A stretch of DNA of 6,591 nucleotides, taken from an uncultured Pseudomonadota bacterium. GTDB lineage: Bacteria; Pseudomonadota; Gammaproteobacteria; Burkholderiales; SG8-39. The notes under the pieces were generated by a model, which ran no database searches, was not told where the DNA came from, and worked only from the letters and a program-made list of their open reading frames with translations. Position numbers and translations under genes: made by a program. The first letter of the stretch is position 1; the number at the start of each line of letters is the position of its first letter. Positions 5,596 through 6,591 of the stretch are shown here, one piece after another. The DNA is taken from assembly GCA_903909415.1 (NCBI GenBank), contig CAIVVS010000246.1, positions 1-6,591 on the forward strand, read 5' to 3'.

Positions 5596-6102
5596 TCAGA
5601 CCGAACCGATGAAATCCTTCTTGCCGATTTCCACGCCCATCTGGCGCAGGATCAGGTAGGTGGTGGTCATGTGGAAAAAGAAGTTCGTGAGGGCGTAGTT
5701 CAGCAGGTAGGGCTGGCCCTTGAAGGTGACCGGGTTGCCGCCCATCTTGATCTCGATGGCGCGCTCCTCGGAGCCGTCGATCTGCGCGGCGGGCAGGGAC
5801 TTGCAGAACTCGATGGTCTTCGCGATGCGTGCCTGCATCTCCTGCAGGGTCTTCTCGTTGTCATCCCAGGCGGGCACTTCGACGCCGGCGAGTCGGGCGG
5901 ACGCGCCCTTGGCGAAGTCGGCGGCGATCCAGATCTGGCGCTGGAAGGTCAGCATGTCGGGCGTCACGCGCCAGTTGAGGATGACGGCGTGGTCGACCTT
6001 CTTCGCGGCGGCGAAGGCGATGGCCTTGTCGAGGATAGCCGACAGGTTGCCCAGGTTCTTGGTGAACACGGGGACGGATGCCTGGTACATGGAGATGCTC
6101 AT
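5596..6102 (-). CDS. DUF1993 family protein (DinB-like four-helix bundle)
   Basis: A 168-residue cytoplasmic protein with no signal peptide or membrane helix, matching the usual length of DUF1993 proteins. Recognisable features are the start MSISMYQASVPVFTKNLGNL, the helix with LDKAIAFAAAKKVD, NWRVTPDMLTFQRQI (about 43-57) and the late helix LLNYALTNFFFHMTTTYLILRQMGV (split here: LLNYALTNFFF at 133-143, then HMTTTYLILRQMGV from 144). The family is predicted to fold like DinB metal-binding four-helix bundles, but its biochemical role is not established. H38 and H144 are candidate ligands only. The start at 6102 is preceded by AGAGGT, 8 bases away, and matches the family's N-terminus. A 27-residue upstream extension to 6183 lacks family similarity and would run through the promoter. 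The gene precedes receptor 3 by 38 bases on the same strand. Confidence 0.85.
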   Translation of the reverse strand: MSISMYQASVPVFTKNLGNLSAILDKAIAFAAAKKVDHAVILNWRVTPDMLTFQRQIWIAADFAKGASARLAGVEVPAWDDNEKTLQEMQARIAKTIEFCKSLPAAQIDGSEERAIEIKMGGNPVTFKGQPYLLNYALTNFFFHMTTTYLILRQMGVEIGKKDFIGSV

Positions 6103-6110
6103 TGCGCGGG

Positions 6111-6116
6111 ACCTCT
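6111..6116 (-). promoter_or_regulatory. Ribosome binding site of the DUF1993 gene
   Basis: AGAGGT on the minus strand, 8 bases from ATG 6102, decides that start over the longer open frame. Confidence 0.55.
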
Positions 6117-6138
6117 GGTGTGGGAGTGGAGGCTGCGG

Positions 6139-6144
6139 ATTGTA
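6139..6144 (-). promoter_or_regulatory. Candidate -10 element (TACAAT) for the DUF1993-receptor 3 operon
   Basis: The minus strand reads TACAAT, five of six matches to TATAAT, placing transcription start near 6132, about 30 bases before the DUF1993 ATG. At 17-bp spacing the -35 position reads ACACAC, not TTGACA. That position falls inside the 6159-6177 palindrome, suggesting a weak core promoter controlled by a bound regulator. Confidence 0.5.
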
Positions 6145-6158
6145 CTGTCGCGGGACGG

Positions 6159-6177
6159 GCGGTGTGTGACACACCGC
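6159..6177. promoter_or_regulatory. Perfect 19-bp palindrome, probable operator
   Basis: GCGGTGTGT, one central G, then ACACACCGC: nine matched pairs around a one-base centre. It lies 14 bases upstream of the TACAAT element and is centred at about -36 relative to the predicted start, covering the -35 box. The one-base centre makes an RNA hairpin implausible, so a dimeric DNA-binding regulator is the better reading. The regulator family cannot be named; no regulator gene is in the window. Confidence 0.55.
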
Positions 6178-6195
6178 TTTCAACGGTCAGCGAGG

Positions 6196-6277
6196 CTGGA
6201 CTCCCGCGATCGTCCGACCCGGTGCGGGAACGGCGAAGCATTGGACCGGCGCAGCACCCTCATCGCTACAAGGCCCC
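6196..6277 (+). repeat. Decayed, truncated copy of the 133-bp repeat unit
   Basis: CTGGACTCCCGC (6196-6207) and GCGGGAACGG (6224-6233) match the arms of the dRS3-like hairpin with a longer middle. ATTGGACC (6239-6246), GCAGCACC, CTACAAGG and the boundary with CCGTCATTCC follow in the same order and nearly the same spacing as in the intact units. The offset to the next unit is 144 bases, which is 133 plus 12 extra loop bases minus one deletion. It forms the left edge of the array. Confidence 0.6.
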
Positions 6278-6339
6278 GTCATTCCTGACGGCGCGCAGCG
6301 GCGAACCGGAATCCAGTGTCGCTCCCGATTTCAAAGTCA

Positions 6340-6368
6340 CTGGATTCCCGCTTTCGCGGGAATGACGG
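6340..6368 (+). repeat. dRS3-like hairpin inside unit 1 of the 133-bp array
   Basis: ATTCCCGC (6344-6351) pairs with GCGGGAAT (6356-6363) around TTTC. Its sequence and orientation match copy A at 429-459, including CACTGG before and GACGG after. Confidence 0.85.
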
Positions 6369-6472
6369 AGCCTTGGATCAGCGCTGCACCTTGGCCACCA
6401 CAAAGTCTCCGTCATTCCGGACGCCGCGCAGCGGCGAGCCGGAATCCAGCGTCGCTCCCGATTACAAAGTCA

Positions 6473-6501
6473 CTGGATTCCCGCTTTCGCGGGAATGACG
6501 G
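6473..6501 (+). repeat. dRS3-like hairpin inside unit 2 of the 133-bp array
   Basis: Identical to the unit 1 hairpin, exactly 133 bases further on; stem 6477-6484 with 6489-6496. Confidence 0.85.
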
Positions 6502-6591
6502 AGCCTTGGATCAGCGCTGCACCTTGGCCACCACAAAGTCTCCGTCATTCCGGACGCCGCGCAGCGGCGAGCCGGAATCCAGTGTCGTTCG

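Larger units (their letters stand above)
6278..6591. repeat. 133-bp tandem repeat array, about 2.4 units, cut by the window edge
   Basis: Units begin at 6278, 6411 and 6544, an exact 133-base period. Units 1 and 2 differ at five positions (6286/6419, 6291/6424, 6305/6438, 6317/6450, 6331/6464); the last 79 bases are identical. Each full unit has two inverted halves: GTCATTCC-hairpin-GGAATCCAG, then CTGGATTCC-hairpin-GGAATGAC. The first hairpin is GC-rich (ATTCCGG, CGCCGC, loop GCA, GCGGCG, CCGGAAT), perfect in units 2 and 3 and with two mispairs in unit 1. The second is the dRS3-like core. No coding potential is apparent. The array lies at least 94 bases upstream of the predicted transcription start of the minus-strand operon. 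Confidence 0.92.

Noticed and set aside
4445..5659. Long plus-strand open frame opposite receptor 3
   Set aside because: Antisense shadow rich in Arg, His and Gly with no recognisable domain; receptor 3 on the minus strand is unambiguous.
6103..6183. 27-residue N-terminal extension of the DUF1993 protein
   Set aside because: The extension is proline-rich with no family similarity and overlaps the TACAAT element and palindrome; ATG 6102 has its own Shine-Dalgarno and the conserved family start.
5242..6288. Long plus-strand open frame spanning the start of receptor 3 and the DUF1993 gene
   Set aside because: Antisense to two well-supported genes and their promoter; no domain or ribosome binding site.
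6239..6591. Small open frames within the 133-bp array
   Set aside because: They read through hairpin repeats, start without ribosome binding sites, and end in the same short peptide because the DNA repeats.

Overview
The window is very GC-rich and shows strong third-position G/C bias. It carries three substrate-binding proteins of the Bug/TctC family, the periplasmic receptors that are hugely expanded in Burkholderiales such as Bordetella, Achromobacter, Cupriavidus and Variovorax. I infer a chromosomal segment from a betaproteobacterium of that order. The species cannot be named from this sequence. No rRNA, tRNA, transposase, integrase or CRISPR array is visible.

Layout. Positions 1-347 (minus) hold the N-terminal part of an MFS drug-efflux-type transporter cut by the window edge. 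Positions 348-600 are a divergent intergenic region with an inverted pair of hairpin repeats that fit the Neisseria dRS3 pattern ATTCCC-N8-GGGAAT. Then on the plus strand come an EamA/DMT-type permease (601-1473), a first Bug receptor (1511-2485), an Fe(II)/2-oxoglutarate oxygenase (2605-3414) and a second Bug receptor (3411-4409). The last two overlap by ATGA, so they are probably translationally coupled. On the minus strand, convergent with these, lie a DUF1993 protein (6102-5596) and a third Bug receptor (5557-4562), probably one operon behind a TACAAT -10 element and a perfect 19-bp palindrome. The gene-free stretch 6103-6591 holds that promoter and, at its right end, a 133-bp tandem repeat array that continues beyond the window.

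How the genes may work together. Bug receptors bind small, mostly carboxylate, solutes in the periplasm and hand them to TctA/TctB-type membrane subunits. No TctA or TctB is present here, so all three are orphan receptors in this window. The oxygenase plus second receptor looks like a two-gene uptake/oxidation unit, but the substrate cannot be read from sequence. The flanking MFS and DMT permeases fit a small-molecule transport region without proving a shared pathway.

The least ordinary material is non-coding. Four 31-bp hairpin units sit at the convergent 3' ends of receptors 2 and 3. Their stems show a paired C/G swap, and the true UGA stop of receptor 3 lies inside the GUGA tetraloop of the last unit. 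The second item is the 133-bp array of dRS3-like and GC-rich hairpins, with decayed relatives scattered elsewhere in the window.
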